Origin: Roseibium sediminis
Lineage (GTDB): Bacteria; Pseudomonadota; Alphaproteobacteria; Rhizobiales; Stappiaceae
Reading direction: 5' to 3'
Assembly: GCF_008711325.1 (NCBI RefSeq)
Contig: NZ_VXDB01000001.1
Span: 1-64,000, forward strand
DNA: 64,000 nucleotides
Below the pieces are notes generated by a model, which did no database searches, was not told where the DNA came from, and worked only from the letters and a program-made list of their open reading frames with translations. Every line of letters starts with the position of its first letter. Position 1 is the first letter of the stretch. The translations under genes were made by a program, and so were the position numbers. Of the stretch, positions 35,174 through 44,679 are shown in pieces.

Positions 35174-36496
35174 ATGAGGAAGTCATTCGCGTTTCTGGCA
35201 TCGGCTGCAATATTGCCCCTGATGCTGACGGGCATAGCCAATGCCACCGACTACGGCAAATTTGACGGCTATACACTGCGTGTGAAGCTGATCGGCGGCG
35301 CTCAATACGAGCCGCTTTATGCGGAAATTGCAAAATGGGAGACCGCGACCGGAGCCAAGGTCGAGATCCTCTCCCGCAAGAACCATTTCGAACTGGATCG
35401 CGAGATCAAGCAGGATATTGCAGCTGGCACCCTCGACTGGTGCGTTGGCTCAAACCACACAAGCTTCGCCCCCCAATACGGCACGATCTATCGCGATCTC
35501 AACGGAGTAATCCCGGCGGAAACCCTTGCCGGCTTTGATGCACTTGCCATCAAGAACTCCACGGTGGACGGCAGGCTGGTCCAGCTGCCGCGCCATTCCG
35601 ACATTTCGAACCTCTTCTACAAGAAATCGCTGTTTGAGGATCAGGCCAACAAGGATGGCTTCAAGTCCGAGTTCGGCTATGAGCTGGCACCGCCGGAAAC
35701 CTGGGATCAGGTGAAGGATCAGGCCATGTTCTTCGCCGATGCGCCGAATTTCTACGGCACCCAATATGTCGGCAAGGACGAGGCGATCACAGGCCGCTTC
35801 TATGAAATGCTGGTTGCAAATGGCGGAGCATTGTTTGACGAGGACTGGAACCCGACTTTCAACTCCGAAGCCGGTGTGATGACCGTCCAGTGGTTCAAGG
35901 ACCTTTATGATGCCAAGGCAGTTCCGGCTGGTGTCCTGAATTATCTCTGGGACGACACCGGCCTTGGCTTCGCGTCTGGAACCGTTGCGCTCAATCTGGA
36001 CTGGGCCGGTTGGGCCTCCTTCTTCAACGATCCGGCGAACTCCAAGGTAGCAGGCGATATCGGTCTCGTTCGCGCTCCCAAAGGCGCTGGCGGCAAGCGC
36101 ACCGGCTGGTCGGGCAGCCACAGTTTCTCGATCACCGAAACCTGCGACAATGTCGACGCAGCAGCGTCCTTCGTTACCTTCCTGACTGATCACGACCAGC
36201 AGATGGTCGAAGCCCGCAAGGGTCTTCTGCCCACCCGCACACAGGTCTGGACGGACGCCAAGAAGGAATTCGCCGATGCAGGCAATGACTTCCTCGTCAC
36301 CGTGTTCGACACCTACAAGGTCTCGATGTCGGAAGATGCCTTCACACCGCCGCTGATCGAACCGTGGATTGAAGTTTCAAACGAGATCTGGCCGCGTTTG
36401 CAGGCCGCAATCCTCGGCGAGATGGAAATCAAGGCCGCGCTCGATGAAGCTGCCGAAGCCACCCGCACAATCATGGAAGACGCAGGTTACCTCTGA
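35174..36496 (+). CDS. ABC importer periplasmic sugar-binding protein
   Basis: 440 residues, family-1 extracellular solute-binding protein. Signal peptide MRKSFAFLASAAILPL..., with cleavage near ANA (about residue 23). The mature protein has IAKWETATGAKVE and the closing region ASFVTFLTDHDQQMVEARKGLLPTR, typical of oligosaccharide or sugar-acid binding proteins. Start ATG 35174 has GGAGGAG immediately upstream. It supplies substrate to the permeases and ATPase that follow. A stem-loop after its stop probably gives it higher expression than the membrane genes. Confidence 0.92.
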   Translation: MRKSFAFLASAAILPLMLTGIANATDYGKFDGYTLRVKLIGGAQYEPLYAEIAKWETATGAKVEILSRKNHFELDREIKQDIAAGTLDWCVGSNHTSFAPQYGTIYRDLNGVIPAETLAGFDALAIKNSTVDGRLVQLPRHSDISNLFYKKSLFEDQANKDGFKSEFGYELAPPETWDQVKDQAMFFADAPNFYGTQYVGKDEAITGRFYEMLVANGGALFDEDWNPTFNSEAGVMTVQWFKDLYDAKAVPAGVLNYLWDDTGLGFASGTVALNLDWAGWASFFNDPANSKVAGDIGLVRAPKGAGGKRTGWSGSHSFSITETCDNVDAAASFVTFLTDHDQQMVEARKGLLPTRTQVWTDAKKEFADAGNDFLVTVFDTYKVSMSEDAFTPPLIEPWIEVSNEIWPRLQAAILGEMEIKAALDEAAEATRTIMEDAGYL

Positions 36497-36509
36497 TTGT
36501 CCTCCCAAG

Positions 36510-36541
36510 GGGGCGGCCGCTTCTGCGTCTGTGGCCGTCCC
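36510..36541 (+). terminator. Intercistronic stem-loop after binding-protein gene
   Basis: Nine-base arms GGGGCGGCC (36510-36518) and GGCCGTCCC (36533-36541) with one G-U pair and a 14-base loop. No T-run follows. It more likely stabilises the upstream mRNA or attenuates read-through than fully terminates. Confidence 0.5.
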
Positions 36542-36571
36542 ACCCCATTTCTAGCGTTCGACGGAGCTGAC

Positions 36572-37471
36572 ATGCGCTGGCGCGCCGAAAAACACACGCC
36601 TTATCTGCTGCTAAGTCCGGCGATCCTGACGATCCTGTTTGTCGTGGCCGTGCCACTGGTGTTTTCCCTTTACACCAGCCTGACACCCTACCGGCTGACA
36701 AAGCCGGACAGCATCAACCAGTTCATAGGTCTGCGGAACTACGAACGTCTTCTGGACGACACCAAATTCTGGTGGGCGTTCGGGCGAACGATCCTGTTCC
36801 TGACCATCGCTTTGAACCTTGAGTTCCTGCTCGGTCTTGGCATTGCACTCTTGATCAACCGCATCACCTGGGGCCAGCGTACACTGCGCACCATCATGAT
36901 GTTCCCGATGATGTTCTCCCCGATCCTTGTCGGGTTCCAGTTCAAGTTCATCTTCAACGACAACATCGGCATCCTGAACAACGCGCTTCAGTCGCTCGGA
37001 CTGACGGATGGCGCCATTCCCTGGCTGGTGGAACGTGACCTTGCCATGTTCTCCATCATCTTCGCCGAAGTATGGATGAGCACGTCGGTTTTCGCGATCC
37101 TGTTGCTGGCAGGCCTGTTTGCCATGCCGAAGGATCCTCTTGAGGCGGCAAAGGTCGACGGCTGCACGCCGTGGCAGGTGTTCCGCCACATCACCCTGCC
37201 CTTCATCATGCCCTTCGCCTATATCGCAATGACAATCCGCTCGCTCGATGTTGCCCGCGCCTATGACATTGTAGATGTCATGACCGGAGGTGGCCCGGCG
37301 GGGCGCACGGAACTGCTTTGGACGCTCATCGCCCGCGTTGGATACGACAATGCCAAGATGGGGCAGGCCAATGCCATGGCCTATGTCTCTACGATCCTGT
37401 CCATCCTGTTCACCTGGTACTTCTTCACCAAGCTGGTTGCCGCTCGCCGGTACATGGGAGGGGCTGCATGA
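36572..37471 (+). CDS. ABC sugar importer permease (MalF type)
   Basis: 299 residues with six membrane segments (first at about 12-32). The cytoplasmic EAA loop reads EAAKVDGCTPWQVFRHITLP. Start ATG 36572 is preceded by GGAG six bases away; the longer frame from 36497 includes a stem-loop and no ribosome binding site. It overlaps the second permease by ATGA. Confidence 0.92.
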   Translation: MRWRAEKHTPYLLLSPAILTILFVVAVPLVFSLYTSLTPYRLTKPDSINQFIGLRNYERLLDDTKFWWAFGRTILFLTIALNLEFLLGLGIALLINRITWGQRTLRTIMMFPMMFSPILVGFQFKFIFNDNIGILNNALQSLGLTDGAIPWLVERDLAMFSIIFAEVWMSTSVFAILLLAGLFAMPKDPLEAAKVDGCTPWQVFRHITLPFIMPFAYIAMTIRSLDVARAYDIVDVMTGGGPAGRTELLWTLIARVGYDNAKMGQANAMAYVSTILSILFTWYFFTKLVAARRYMGGAA

Positions 37472-38325
37472 CAAGTCTCCACAAAAGGCAGGTGAAAGCG
37501 GTTCTCACATGGATCGCAACCTTCATCCTGATGATCGTCATGTGCGTTCCCGGCCTCTGGGTGGTCCTCTCGGGCTTTCGGCCAAATCGCGAAATCCTCG
37601 CAAAGCCCCCGGTCTGGATCCCCGAAGACCTCACGCTGGACAACTTCGCCGCCATTTTTGGCCTGTCGGACGCGCAGGTCGCGATCCCGGTGATCGACTA
37701 TTTCGCCAACTCCATGATCATCGCGGTCACATCGACCGCCATTGCGCTGCTTGTCGGAATGTCCGGTGGCTATGCCTTCGCCCGGTTCCGCTTTGGCGGC
37801 AAGAACGCGCTGTTTCTGGGGCTCATGCTGTCGCGAGCAGTTCCGGGTATCGCGCTGTCCCTGCCCGTCTTCATCATCTGGAGCCACCTTGGATTGATCG
37901 ATGCCCCCATGGGTCTGATCATCGTCTATGTCGCGTTGAACGTGCCCTTCACAATCTGGCTGATCGACGGCTTCTTCAGGCAGATCCCGAAGGAACTCAG
38001 CGAAGCCGCGCAGGTCGACGGCTGCACGAGATGGCAGGCCTTCTGGAAGATAGAATTTCCACTGGCCAGGTCAGGGATTGCCTCTGCCGGGGTATTCGCC
38101 TTCCTCACCTCCTGGAACGAATATGCCCTCGCCTCTCAGCTGACCCGCTCGACCGACAGCAAGACTTTGCCGGTCGGACTGATGGACTTCACCGCCCAAT
38201 TCACCATCGACTGGGCCGGGATGTGCGCCATGGCGGTCATCATCATCATTCCAGCCCTCATCCTGACCTTCCTTGTTCAGAAACATCTGATTGCCGGACT
38301 GACCTTCGGTGGCGTGAAAGGATAA
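37468..38325 (+). CDS. ABC sugar importer permease (MalG type)
   Basis: 285 residues, six membrane segments. The EAA loop is EAAQVDGCTRWQAFWKIEFP, with the typical C-terminal LTFGGVKG ending. The start ATG overlaps the previous stop, with a GGGAGGGG site. It pairs with the first permease to form the channel for the binding protein at 35174. Confidence 0.93.
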   Translation: MTSLHKRQVKAVLTWIATFILMIVMCVPGLWVVLSGFRPNREILAKPPVWIPEDLTLDNFAAIFGLSDAQVAIPVIDYFANSMIIAVTSTAIALLVGMSGGYAFARFRFGGKNALFLGLMLSRAVPGIALSLPVFIIWSHLGLIDAPMGLIIVYVALNVPFTIWLIDGFFRQIPKELSEAAQVDGCTRWQAFWKIEFPLARSGIASAGVFAFLTSWNEYALASQLTRSTDSKTLPVGLMDFTAQFTIDWAGMCAMAVIIIIPALILTFLVQKHLIAGLTFGGVKG

Positions 38326-38329
38326 GAAA

Positions 38330-39424
38330 TTGGGAAACATCACACTCAACAAGGTCGTCAAGGCTTACGGAAAACTGGAAGTCGTCCACGGGATCGATCT
38401 GGACATCGCCCATAACGAGTTCGTTGTCCTTGTCGGCCCTTCCGGCTGCGGAAAATCCACCACCTTGCGCATGATCGCGGGCCTTGAGGACATTTCGGGC
38501 GGCGAGATCCACATCGCCAATGAGCTGGTCAACGACTTGCCCCCGCGCAAGCGGAATATCTCCATGGTGTTCCAGAACTACGCGCTCTACCCCCACATGT
38601 CGGTGCGCGAGAATTTGGGCTTCGGGCTCAAGATCGCAAAACAGCCGCAAAACGTCATCGACCAACGTGTCAACGAGGCAGCTGAAATCCTTGGCCTTTC
38701 CAGTTTGATGGAGCGCACCCCGGCCGAACTTTCCGGTGGCCAGCGTCAGCGGGTGGCGATGGGCCGGGCCATTGTCCGCCACCCGGAGGCTTTCCTGTTC
38801 GACGAGCCTCTTTCCAATCTCGATGCGAAACTCCGCGTCCAGATGCGGACAGAAATCAAGAAGCTGCATCAGAAGGTGAAAACCACGGTCGTCTATGTCA
38901 CCCACGATCAGGTGGAGGCCATGACACTGGCCGACCGGATTGTGGTCATGAAGGACGGCTATATCGAACAGGTCGGTACGCCGATGGAAGTGTTCAATCA
39001 CCCGGTCAACACCTTCGTTGCCTCCTTCATCGGCTCACCGCCCATGAACCTGTTGCCCGCCTTGATCGTCAGTGGAGCTATATGGTTTGACGAAAACACA
39101 TCAATTCCGGTTCCTTCTCGCCTTGCTCCCCATGTCACCGAGGGACAGGAAGTCATTTTCGGACTAAGGCCGGACGATCTGACACCGGAAGGTCACGGCA
39201 TCCATGACAGTGGCGAGGGCACGTTTCTGGAGCTCAAGATCGACCTTGCAGAACTGCTGGGCACCGAGACCGTACTCTACACGCAAATTGCCGGGTCCGA
39301 GGTTCAGGGCAAGATGTTCGTGCCACGCGACGTTACTCCGGGCGAAGTGCTCAAGTTTCGAATTGCGCTTGAAAAAACCCATCTGTTCGACGCGAAAACG
39401 AAGAAGTCGGTGAGGATCAGCTGA
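38330..39424 (+). CDS. ABC sugar importer ATP-binding protein (MalK/UgpC type)
   Basis: 364 residues. Walker A GPSGCGKST, Q-loop, signature LSGGQRQR, Walker B LFDEPLSNLD and switch His in YVTHDQ are all intact. A C-terminal regulatory TOBE-like domain covers about 240-355. The start is TTG at 38330 after AAAGGA. The stop overlaps the next ATG, linking transport to the catabolic genes. Confidence 0.93.
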   Translation: MGNITLNKVVKAYGKLEVVHGIDLDIAHNEFVVLVGPSGCGKSTTLRMIAGLEDISGGEIHIANELVNDLPPRKRNISMVFQNYALYPHMSVRENLGFGLKIAKQPQNVIDQRVNEAAEILGLSSLMERTPAELSGGQRQRVAMGRAIVRHPEAFLFDEPLSNLDAKLRVQMRTEIKKLHQKVKTTVVYVTHDQVEAMTLADRIVVMKDGYIEQVGTPMEVFNHPVNTFVASFIGSPPMNLLPALIVSGAIWFDENTSIPVPSRLAPHVTEGQEVIFGLRPDDLTPEGHGIHDSGEGTFLELKIDLAELLGTETVLYTQIAGSEVQGKMFVPRDVTPGEVLKFRIALEKTHLFDAKTKKSVRIS

Positions 39425-40542
39425 TGGCACGGATCGTTGCAGTTGAAATCTTGATGATCGACTTGCCGCCCAAGGTCCAAAGGGTTGATGCGATCCAGTC
39501 CTTCGTCAGTCAGGAAACCCCCATGGTCCGTATCACGGATGCGGACGGGCATGTGGGTACGGGGTACTCCTACACGATCGGAACCGGTGGGCCCGCGATC
39601 GTCAGCTTGCTGAAGGAAACCCTCGCGCCAAAGCTCCTTGGGCGCGATGCGGAAGAAATTAACGGCATCTGGCACGACCTCCTCTTTACCACCCACGCAA
39701 CGGCGGTCGGAGCCATCACCTCCCTGGCCCTTGCGACGATCGACACCGCGCTTTGGGATCTGCGCTGCCGCCGTGCCGGACTACCGCTCTGGAAACTGGC
39801 AGGTGGCGTGAAGAAGAGTGTACCGCTCTACTCAACGGAAGGCGGTTGGCTGCACCTGTCCACCGAAGCACTTGTAGCCGATGCAATTGCCATGAAATCC
39901 AGGGGTTTTTCCGGATCAAAATTCAAGATCGGGAAACCGTCACTCGCGGAAGATCGCACCCGCATTCGGGCCGTTCGCGAGGCGGTCGGGGACGACTATC
40001 TGATCCTTGTCGACGCCAATCAGGCGTTCAGTCTGGCCGAAGCGCGCAGGCGTGCCGCCATGTTGGCCGAGTTTGATGTCTTCTGGTTCGAAGAACCCAT
40101 GCCTGCCGATGACGTTGGAGCCCACCGCGAACTGGCAAGCGCCTCAGAAGTACCGATTGCCGTTGGCGAGAGCATGTATTCCCTGTCCCAGTTCAAGGAC
40201 TATCTGGTGCAGAATGCGGCCTCCGTTGTTCAGGCAGATGTCGCGCGTGTCGGCGGGATAACTCCGTGGCTCAAAATCGCGCATCTGGCCGAAAGCTTCA
40301 ACGTGCCCATCTGCCCGCACTTCCTCATGGAACTGCACGTCAGTCTGGTTTGTGCCGTACCCAATGCCCCTTTGCTGGAATACATCCCGCAGCTGGACGA
40401 TGTCACCAAATCCCCGATGAAGATCGAAGACGGCAAGGCGATTGCGCCTGATGAGTCGGGACTCGGCATTGACTGGGACTGGTCCGTGATCAACAGCCGC
40501 ATCGTCGAGGGCACCAACCACATCCTGAAAGCGGAGGCATGA
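39424..40542 (+). CDS. Enolase-superfamily sugar-acid dehydratase (mandelate racemase type)
   Basis: 372 residues. An N-terminal capping domain (about 1-125) precedes the TIM-barrel. The general-base motif is KFKIGK, metal ligands are the Asp in DANQ, Glu in WFEEP and Glu in VGES, and a catalytic His is likely in CPHFLMELH. The Lys plus His pair points to acid-sugar dehydration such as L-fuconate, L-rhamnonate or a related aldonate. Placed between importer and mutarotase it is the probable dehydratase of the route. Exact substrate cannot be read from the sequence. Confidence 0.88.
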   Translation: MARIVAVEILMIDLPPKVQRVDAIQSFVSQETPMVRITDADGHVGTGYSYTIGTGGPAIVSLLKETLAPKLLGRDAEEINGIWHDLLFTTHATAVGAITSLALATIDTALWDLRCRRAGLPLWKLAGGVKKSVPLYSTEGGWLHLSTEALVADAIAMKSRGFSGSKFKIGKPSLAEDRTRIRAVREAVGDDYLILVDANQAFSLAEARRRAAMLAEFDVFWFEEPMPADDVGAHRELASASEVPIAVGESMYSLSQFKDYLVQNAASVVQADVARVGGITPWLKIAHLAESFNVPICPHFLMELHVSLVCAVPNAPLLEYIPQLDDVTKSPMKIEDGKAIAPDESGLGIDWDWSVINSRIVEGTNHILKAEA

Positions 40543-40543
40543 C

Positions 40544-40873
40544 ATGCAGCGCATGGGCATGGTGATCGGCCTGAACGCCGAAAAGGTGGCGGAATACAAG
40601 GAGCTGCATGCCAATGTCTGGCCGCAGATCCTTGCTATGATTTCCGCCTGCAACATCACCAACTATTCGATTTTCCTGAAGGAGCCGGAAAACCTACTCT
40701 TCGGCTATTGGGAATATACCGGCACGGATTTTGACGCAGACGCCGCCAAGATGGCTGCCGACCCCGAAACCCGACGCTGGTGGGATGTCTGCATGCCTTG
40801 CCAAAAACCGCTGGACACCCGAAAGGATGGCGAGTGGTGGTCCATGATGGAAGAGGTCTTCCATCATGACTGA
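40544..40873 (+). CDS. L-rhamnose/L-fucose mutarotase family protein
   Basis: 109 residues, the usual length for the RhaM/RhaU family. It has a dimeric alpha-beta barrel pattern with the His in ELHANVWPQI, INTYSIF-like NYSIFL, GYWEYTG and WWDVCMPCQ. These enzymes interconvert anomers of L-rhamnose or L-fucose, which supports a 6-deoxy-hexose as the imported substrate. It overlaps the next gene by eight bases and follows the dehydratase by one base. Confidence 0.9.
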   Translation: MQRMGMVIGLNAEKVAEYKELHANVWPQILAMISACNITNYSIFLKEPENLLFGYWEYTGTDFDADAAKMAADPETRRWWDVCMPCQKPLDTRKDGEWWSMMEEVFHHD

Positions 40874-41516
40874 TCAAAGGCTCGAACACTTTCAGACCTG
40901 CTACACCAGCGTGATCCACGACGTCATGCGCGCCATGGGGCAGCGCAATTTCACCCTGCCGCCCCGGATCACGCCTCTTCAGCCGGAGGTGATCCTGTGC
41001 GGCCCGGCATGGACCATTGAGGGCCGTGTTGACGAGACAGCGGACGCGCACGAAACGCTGCTCGCCTGGACAGGCCTGCTTTCAAAGGCAAAACCCGGAC
41101 ATGTCTGGACCTGCCAGCCACACACCCATGACATTGCACAGATGGGCGAATTGTCTGCCGAAACCCTTCACCGCAAAGGAGTGCTCGGCTGTGTCATCGA
41201 CGGGGCATTGCGCGACACAAACTTCATCTTGAAACTGGGATTGCCCTGCCGGGGAACACACAACACCCCGCGCGATATCGTCGGCTACTGGCTGCCCACG
41301 GCAACAGAAGTCGACATCATGATCGGCGAAGTCCTGATCCGACCCGGCGACTGGCTACACGGCGACCGCGACGGGATGGTCTGTATCCGTAAGGAAATCC
41401 TCGACGAGGTTCTGGACAAGTCCCTCGCCGCAATGGCGACGGAAAGCAGGGTTCGGCGGGCCATTCTGGACGGTATGGACCCGCAGGAAGCTTATCTCAA
41501 ATTCGGCAAATTCTAG
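40866..41516 (+). CDS. RraA-like protein (possible 4-hydroxy-2-oxoacid aldolase)
   Basis: 216 residues of the RraA/HMG-aldolase family. The metal and substrate motif is visible as GALRDTNFI followed by GDWLHGDRDGMVCI, the Arg-Asp...Asp-Gly arrangement of class II pyruvate aldolases in this group. In catabolic operons such proteins often cleave 2-keto-3-deoxy acids to pyruvate. It could therefore form an alternative branch to the SDR/FAH route below. True RNase E inhibitors are shorter and not located in such operons. Confidence 0.82.
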   Translation: MTDQRLEHFQTCYTSVIHDVMRAMGQRNFTLPPRITPLQPEVILCGPAWTIEGRVDETADAHETLLAWTGLLSKAKPGHVWTCQPHTHDIAQMGELSAETLHRKGVLGCVIDGALRDTNFILKLGLPCRGTHNTPRDIVGYWLPTATEVDIMIGEVLIRPGDWLHGDRDGMVCIRKEILDEVLDKSLAAMATESRVRRAILDGMDPQEAYLKFGKF

Positions 41517-41527
41517 GATAACCCCAA

Positions 41528-41854
41528 TTGAACGACACTGATCCGCGACTACTGCTCTTGCATCCGGATGACAATGTTCTGGTGCTTCGGGCCGCAATCC
41601 AGCTCGGGGAAACCATTCGCATCGAGGGTGTCTCAATCGATTTCACCCGGAACATCTCGATGGGGCACAAACTGGCGCGTCGCAACCTCAAGACAGGGGA
41701 CAAGGTGATCAAATACGGCGCTCCAATTGGCTCTGCGTCTCGCGACATCCAACTTGGCGACCATGTTCATCTTCTCAATCTGAAGAGCGATTACACCCCC
41801 ACCCATTCGCTGGACGCAGATGCCGTCGAATTTTCCGGGAGTAGCAAGCCATGA
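41528..41854 (+). CDS. UxaA-family hydro-lyase, small SAF-domain subunit
   Basis: 108 residues matching only the N-terminal SAF domain of altronate/galactarate dehydratases. It includes the conserved GHKLA, KYGAPIG and DHVHLLN motifs. The large domain is the next gene, with which it overlaps by ATGA, so the enzyme is naturally split rather than frameshifted. TTG start at 41528 after a GGATAA-type site. Substrate would be a sugar acid or a 2-keto-3-deoxy derivative. Confidence 0.87.
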   Translation: MNDTDPRLLLLHPDDNVLVLRAAIQLGETIRIEGVSIDFTRNISMGHKLARRNLKTGDKVIKYGAPIGSASRDIQLGDHVHLLNLKSDYTPTHSLDADAVEFSGSSKP

Positions 41855-43044
41855 ACCAGCTGACAGGGTATGAACGGGCTGACGGTCGCAAGGGCATTCG
41901 CAACGTCGTTGCTGTCGCTTATCTGGTGGAGTGCGCCCATCACGTTGCGCGCGAGATCGCCTGGCCGTACCGGGACGACGCTCATGTCATCGGCTTTCCG
42001 GGCTGTTTTCCGAATGACTATGCCCAGCGCATGATGGAGCGCCTTTGCACGCATCCCAATGTTGGTGCTGTCCTTCTTGTCTCCCTGGGCTGCGAAAGCT
42101 TCAATCGCTTCAAGTTGGAAGCCGTAATTCGCGAAAGCGGACGGGACGTTGAAACGCTGGTGATCCAGAAGAACGGCGGTACGGCCAGTACAATCCGCAA
42201 AGGTCAGCAATGGGTTGAACAGGCAACCGAACGGTTGGACGCAACACCCTGCGTCCCGATGGATATCAGCGAACTGGTCATCGGCACTGTTTGCGGCGGG
42301 TCCGACGGGACCAGCGGACTATCTGGCAATCCCGCAGTCGGTCGTGCCTTCGACCGTTTCGTGTCGGAAGGGGCAAGTTGCATCTTTGAAGAAACCGGCG
42401 AACTGATCGGCTGCGAAAACATCATGGCAGCCCGTGCGGTGACACCGGAATTGGCCACAGAACTCAAGGCCTCCGTTGAAAAGGCCGCGCGCTATTATGC
42501 CACTTTGGGCTACGGCAGTTTTGCTGCCGGTAACGCCGATGGCGGGCTGACGACCATCGAGGAAAAATCGATGGGCGCCTATGCGAAGTCAGGCAATTCA
42601 AAAATCTCCGGCCTGATCAAGCCTGGCGACATTCCCCCGCAGGGCGGCCTTTATCTGCTGGATGTGGTGCCCGATGGCGAGGTTCGGTTCGGCTTTCCCA
42701 ACATATCCGACAACGCCGAGATCGTGGAAATGATGGCATGTGGAGCGCATATGACATTTTTTGTCACCGGGAGGGGCTCTGTTGTCGGAAGTGCCCTTGC
42801 GCCAGTTATCAAGATTGCCGCTAATCCGGATATGTTCGCGCAGCTTGAGGGCGACATGGACGTGAATGCCGGGAGGATCATCGAGGGAACCGCCTCGCTG
42901 GACGAGATCGGCGATGAGATTCACGACCTTGCCCTTCGTGTTGCCTGTGGCGAGCAAACGAAATCCGAAGCGCTGGGGCATCAGGAATTCATCCTGACCT
43001 ACAAGAGCTTCGAACCGATAGGACCGGCCTGTCTGCCGGTCTAG
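41851..43044 (+). CDS. UxaA-family hydro-lyase, large subunit
   Basis: 397 residues corresponding to the C-terminal domain of altronate hydrolase/D-galactarate dehydratase. It has GRKGIRNVVAVAYLVEC at the start and CGGSDGTSGLSGNPAVG at about 150. Cys residues at LVEC, LGCES, CGGSD and FEETGELIGCEN could hold an iron site. It works with the SAF-domain subunit just upstream. The operon thus encodes two unrelated dehydratases (this and the enolase-superfamily one), suggesting either two substrates or two successive dehydrations. Confidence 0.88.
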   Translation: MNQLTGYERADGRKGIRNVVAVAYLVECAHHVAREIAWPYRDDAHVIGFPGCFPNDYAQRMMERLCTHPNVGAVLLVSLGCESFNRFKLEAVIRESGRDVETLVIQKNGGTASTIRKGQQWVEQATERLDATPCVPMDISELVIGTVCGGSDGTSGLSGNPAVGRAFDRFVSEGASCIFEETGELIGCENIMAARAVTPELATELKASVEKAARYYATLGYGSFAAGNADGGLTTIEEKSMGAYAKSGNSKISGLIKPGDIPPQGGLYLLDVVPDGEVRFGFPNISDNAEIVEMMACGAHMTFFVTGRGSVVGSALAPVIKIAANPDMFAQLEGDMDVNAGRIIEGTASLDEIGDEIHDLALRVACGEQTKSEALGHQEFILTYKSFEPIGPACLPV

Positions 43045-43069
43045 GCGGTAACGGAAAACTGGAGGAGAC

Positions 43070-43807
43070 ATGGGAAGACTGGAAGGCAAAACATGCCTTG
43101 TGACGGCAGCAGGACAAGGAATTGGACGCGCGTCTGCCTTGGCAATGAAGGCGGAAGGGGCAACCGTTTGGGCATCGGATGTCAACGAGGCAGCTCTGGG
43201 CGAACTCGCCGGACTTGGTCTCAAGACCCTGCGTCTGGACGTTCGCGACCCGGCCTCCATTAAATCGGCTGTCGAAACAGTGGGGGCGGTCAACGCCCTG
43301 TTCAACTGCGCTGGTTTTGTCGCTCATGGATCCATATTGGACTGCGATGAAGACCAGTGGGGCTTCTCGATGGATCTGAACGTGACGGCCATGTATCGCA
43401 TGATCCGCGCCTTCCTTCCGGCCATGCTTGAAAATGGCGGCGGCTCGATCATCAACATGTCATCGGCGGCCTCATCCGTGATTGCCGCCCCGAACCGTTT
43501 TGTCTACGGCACCACCAAGGCGGCCGTGATCGGCATGACCAAGGCTATTGCTGCAGACTTCATCACCAAAGGCGTCCGCTGCAATGCCATCTGCCCGGGC
43601 ACCGTTGAAAGCCCGTCGCTGGAACAGCGCCTGAAAGACACCGGCGACTATGAAGCCGCCCGCAAGGCCTTCATCGCCCGCCAACCCATCGGTCGCATCG
43701 GCAAGGCCGAGGAAATCGCCGCGCTGGTGGTGTATCTCGCCTCCAACGAAAGCGCCTACACAACTGGAGCCGCCCACATCATTGATGGCGGCTGGTCCAA
43801 CACCTGA
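43070..43807 (+). CDS. Short-chain dehydrogenase (2-keto-3-deoxy-L-fuconate dehydrogenase-like)
   Basis: 245 residues, classical SDR. The cofactor motif is TAAGQGIGRA, with NCAG, the catalytic Ser in NMSSAAS, and Tyr-Lys in YGTTKAAV. The acidic residue in ASDVNEA after the second strand favours NAD. Start ATG 43070 follows GGAGGAG. Immediate linkage to an FAH-family hydrolase is the signature of the pathway that oxidises 2-keto-3-deoxy-L-fuconate or -rhamnonate at C4 before hydrolysis to pyruvate and lactate. Confidence 0.88.
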   Translation: MGRLEGKTCLVTAAGQGIGRASALAMKAEGATVWASDVNEAALGELAGLGLKTLRLDVRDPASIKSAVETVGAVNALFNCAGFVAHGSILDCDEDQWGFSMDLNVTAMYRMIRAFLPAMLENGGGSIINMSSAASSVIAAPNRFVYGTTKAAVIGMTKAIAADFITKGVRCNAICPGTVESPSLEQRLKDTGDYEAARKAFIARQPIGRIGKAEEIAALVVYLASNESAYTTGAAHIIDGGWSNT

Positions 43808-43823
43808 TATCCGGGAGAACAAC

Positions 43824-44675
43824 ATGAAACTCGTCCGTTTTGGAGAAGCCGGTGCCGAGAAGCCGGGCGTTGTCGACGCCAATGGCGCGATCCGGGACCT
43901 CTCCGGCATTATTGATGACGTGGCAGGCGCTGCCATCGACCCCGCCAACCTGAAGAAGCTGGCCGGAACCGACATCAACGCGTTACCGCTGGCGCCCGAA
44001 GGCGCTCGCCTTGGCCCATGCGTCGCGGGAACCGGTAAGTTCATCTGCATCGGCCTGAACTATGCGGATCACGCCGCCGAAAGTGGACTGGCTGTTCCGC
44101 CCGAACCCGTCATGTTCATGAAGGCTACGAGCGCGATCTGCGGCCCGAACGACCCGATCATCATCCCCAAGGGCAGCACCAAGACAGACTGGGAAGTCGA
44201 ACTGGCCGTCATCATCGGCAAGCGTGCCAAATATGTCAGTGAAGCCGACGCCCTCGACTATGTGGCCGGGTATGCGGTCACCAACGATGTGTCGGAACGC
44301 GAATTCCAGATCGAGCGTGCTGGCCAGTGGACCAAGGGCAAGTCCTGCGACAATTTCGGGCAGATCGGCCCGTGGCTGGTGACCAGGGACGAGATTTCCG
44401 ATCCGCAGAACCTTTCCATGTGGCTCACGGTCAATGGCGAGAAGCTGCAGAACGGCTCCAGCTCCACCATGGTCTATGGGGTTGCGTTCCTTGTGTCCTA
44501 TCTCAGCCAGTTCATGAGCCTGCAGCCGGGTGATGTCATCTCCACCGGCACGCCTCCCGGTGTGGGCCTCGGCCAAAAGCCTCCCCGCTACCTCAAGCCG
44601 GGCGACGTCGTTGAACTCGGCATCGAAGGTCTTGGAACCCAGCGACAGGACGTGATCGCCGATCCGGAGGCCTGA
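43824..44675 (+). CDS. Fumarylacetoacetate-hydrolase family enzyme (2,4-diketo-3-deoxy acid hydrolase-like)
   Basis: 283 residues. A short N-terminal domain (about 1-65) precedes the FAH domain, starting at GKFICIGLNYADHAAE. Metal-binding acidic residues are in DWEVELAVIIGK and NDVSERE, and GTPPGVG is near the end. In L-fucose/L-rhamnose route II such enzymes split 2,4-diketo-3-deoxy acids into pyruvate and lactate. Start ATG 43824 has GGGAG upstream; a longer frame overlaps the SDR out of phase and was not used. Confidence 0.88.
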   Translation: MKLVRFGEAGAEKPGVVDANGAIRDLSGIIDDVAGAAIDPANLKKLAGTDINALPLAPEGARLGPCVAGTGKFICIGLNYADHAAESGLAVPPEPVMFMKATSAICGPNDPIIIPKGSTKTDWEVELAVIIGKRAKYVSEADALDYVAGYAVTNDVSEREFQIERAGQWTKGKSCDNFGQIGPWLVTRDEISDPQNLSMWLTVNGEKLQNGSSSTMVYGVAFLVSYLSQFMSLQPGDVISTGTPPGVGLGQKPPRYLKPGDVVELGIEGLGTQRQDVIADPEA

Positions 44676-44679
44676 CACC

